From assembly GCA_003445095.1 (NCBI GenBank), contig DLVS01000856.1, positions 1-6,752 of the forward strand: DNA of 6,752 nucleotides, given 5' to 3'. Under the pieces are notes generated by a model. The model made no database searches, was not told where the DNA came from, and saw only the letters and a list, made by a program, of their open reading frames with translations. The position numbers were made by a program, and so were the translations under genes. Source of the stretch: Verrucomicrobiales bacterium (GTDB taxonomy: Bacteria; Verrucomicrobiota; Verrucomicrobiia; Limisphaerales; UBA9464). Below, piece after piece: positions 6,079-6,752 of this stretch (position 1 is its first letter; each line of letters opens with the position of its first letter).

Positions 6079-6134
6079 GCGGAAGTCCGCCCGCTCGGCC
6101 ACACTTTTGCGGACGGGGCGGGATTCACTTCCGC
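6079..6134. repeat. Nested inverted repeat
   Basis: gcggaagt (6079-6086) is complementary to acttccgc (6127-6134), and just inside it gtccgc (6085-6090) is complementary to gcggac (6109-6114). Together they can form a branched or asymmetric hairpin. No function can be assigned. Confidence 0.45.
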
Positions 6135-6218
6135 CACGCTTGCACCGTCGGCGGCGAGGTCGTGTGGCCCTGGCCGATTTCCTCCGAGACAACTTCCTGA
6201 CTCCCGTGAATGGGGACT

Positions 6219-6254
6219 GACCCAGCCGGTCCGCCAGACCCAGCCGGTCCGCCA
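6219..6254. repeat. Two exact tandem copies of an 18-bp unit
   Basis: gacccagccggtccgcca occurs at 6219-6236 and again without spacing at 6237-6254. The unit is a multiple of three, but no supported gene covers it. It looks like a recent slippage duplication in non-coding DNA. Confidence 0.85.
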
Positions 6255-6293
6255 CTTCAACCGTAGATGCTTTCTGCCTGAGTGGGCGGAAAA

Positions 6294-6335
6294 GGGGAGC
6301 CTTGGCGCGAGCCGGTGTGTGAGCCAAGGCTCCCC
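6294..6335 (-). terminator. Perfect 13-bp hairpin, terminator-like on the minus strand
   Basis: ggggagccttggc (6294-6306) is perfectly complementary to gccaaggctcccc (6323-6335) across a 16-nt loop. On the minus strand the stem is followed directly by TTTT (6293-6290), the layout of an intrinsic terminator. On the plus strand it is followed by tagctgg and has no T-run. No leftward gene was found upstream of it on the minus strand (6336-6621), so it may instead be a REP-like palindrome. The stem itself is certain; the role is not. Confidence 0.5.
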
Positions 6336-6421
6336 TAGCTGGGTCTCAGTAGATCGCCGACGGGAGGAGGCGCTGATTTGAGGCGCGTGTGAAGGCATTG
6401 AGGGATGACTCTGACCGTCGT

Positions 6422-6454
6422 CGCGAAGGAAGAGTGCGCGTCGTTCCCTTCGCG
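6422..6454. repeat. 8-bp inverted repeat with extended arms
   Basis: cgcgaagg (6422-6429) is complementary to ccttcgcg (6447-6454) with a 17-nt loop; allowing one bulged C, two more A-T pairs extend the inner side. It belongs to the hairpin-rich spacer before the gene at 6622. Confidence 0.45.
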
Positions 6455-6526
6455 GCTACAGAAAACCCTCCCGTGCGTGAAAGATTCCCACTGCCTCCCC
6501 GTTAGTACGAATGAATGAAGGCGGCA

Positions 6527-6542
6527 TGGCTCGAGTGAGCCA
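6527..6542. repeat. Short hairpin with tetraloop
   Basis: tggctc (6527-6532) pairs with gagcca (6537-6542) around a four-base loop gagt, 80 bp before the start of the last gene. Such a small stem can occur by chance. Confidence 0.25.
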
Positions 6543-6607
6543 ATGTCGGGCAACAGAGTCATGTCGCTGGATAGTCCCGCCTGCGTAGCCAGCCGACATT
6601 TCGCATG

Positions 6608-6613
6608 AAAGGA
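6608..6613 (+). promoter_or_regulatory. Ribosome binding site of the gene at 6622
   Basis: AAAGGA ends 8 nt before the ATG at 6622, good Shine-Dalgarno spacing. It is the clearest ribosome binding site in the window and supports this ATG over the later in-frame ATG at 6655. Confidence 0.6.
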
Positions 6614-6621
6614 CGACGAAG

Positions 6622-6752
6622 ATGAAAACGATACTCAGGTTTCTGGCCGCCGGAATGTCTCTGACGGCATTGGCCCAAACCACGTTTACAAAAGTTACTG
6701 AAGGCGAGATTGCGACCGACCGCGGCCGATTCGCGAGTGCCGCTTGGGGGGA
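6622..6752 (+). CDS. Secreted FG-GAP/VCBS-type repeat protein, N-terminus only
   Basis: The frame is open from ATG 6622 to the right edge (43 complete codons). Residues 1-18 (MKTILRFLAAGMSLTALA) are a Sec signal peptide with cleavage before QTTF. The following residues, TFTKVTEGEIATDRGRFASAAWG, match the start of verrucomicrobial FG-GAP/VCBS (CRTAC1-like) proteins, in which '…VTxGxIxxDxGxSxGxAWGDYDNDGxxDLFV' opens the first calcium-binding propeller blade. The defining DxDxDG motif would lie just outside the window, so the family call rests on about 20 residues. Members are exported and are thought to act in surface adhesion or binding. The gene looks intact as far as seen. Confidence 0.65.
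   Translation, partial: MKTILRFLAAGMSLTALAQTTFTKVTEGEIATDRGRFASAAWG

Larger units (their letters stand above)
5961..6621. other. Non-coding region rich in hairpins and short repeats
   Basis: About 660 bp without a supportable gene: short frames on both strands are Arg/Ser/Pro-rich, mutually overlapping and without family motifs. It holds at least five inverted repeats (5983-6005, 6079-6134, 6294-6335, 6422-6454, 6527-6542) and an 18-bp tandem duplication (6219-6254). Some words ('gtagccagccgacat', 'gccgcgaaggga') look like dispersed repeats of Verrucomicrobiota, but this is recollection. The stretch may carry the promoter and leader of the gene at 6622; no convincing -35/-10 pair was found. 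Confidence 0.6.

Noticed and set aside
6010..6381. Protein-coding gene in the 6.0-6.4 kb spacer on either strand
   Set aside because: The frames cross the tandem repeat and the hairpins, contain no domain motif and have no plausible ribosome binding site.

Overview
This GC-rich window looks like chromosomal accessory DNA of a Verrucomicrobiota bacterium, probably of the Pedosphaera/Limisphaerales kind. The clues are the dispersed 'ccgcaaagaacgca' repeat, a palindromic 'ttggactgcgg…ccgcagtccaa' intergenic element, fragments of PQQ-propeller, beta-helix and SASA-type secreted proteins, a Uma2-family protein, a DUF4143 ATPase, and the start of an FG-GAP/VCBS-type secreted protein. The assignment rests on family resemblance recalled from memory, not on a search.

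Layout. (1) 1-645, minus: the N-terminal 215 codons of a benzaldehyde-dehydrogenase-like aldehyde dehydrogenase, cut by the left edge. It looks intact. (2) 705-1051: a non-coding nested inverted-repeat element. (3) 1097-3231, minus: a gene graveyard. Two C-terminal fragments of PQQ-propeller genes flank an AAA_14/DUF4143 ATPase that is frameshifted immediately after its Walker A motif. The right-hand PQQ fragment is joined directly to a piece of a parallel beta-helix protein; the left-hand one is joined to a TolB-like 'IAVLPF' fragment. (4) 3491-5960, plus: a Uma2/DUF820 protein whose natural ATG is one base out of frame; a gene that fuses a 20-residue stub of a SASA (sialate O-acetylesterase-like) domain to an unrelated secreted domain; and a small secreted protein interrupted by one in-frame TGA. 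(5) 5961-6621: non-coding DNA packed with hairpins and a tandem 18-bp repeat. (6) 6622 to the end, plus: the start of a secreted FG-GAP/VCBS-type protein with a good ribosome binding site.

There is no evidence that these genes form one pathway. The main impression is of a decay and rearrangement hot spot between two apparently intact genes at the window edges. Four genes carry single lesions (frameshift, lost start frame, nonsense codon), and at least three junctions join pieces of different gene families. Some lesions could be assembly errors, especially the one at the A-run near 3494. The most interesting items are the in-frame TGA with a hairpin directly after it, the SASA-stub fusion, and the paired PQQ fragments bracketing the broken ATPase. 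I found no defence system, CRISPR array, tRNA, rRNA or complete mobile element.
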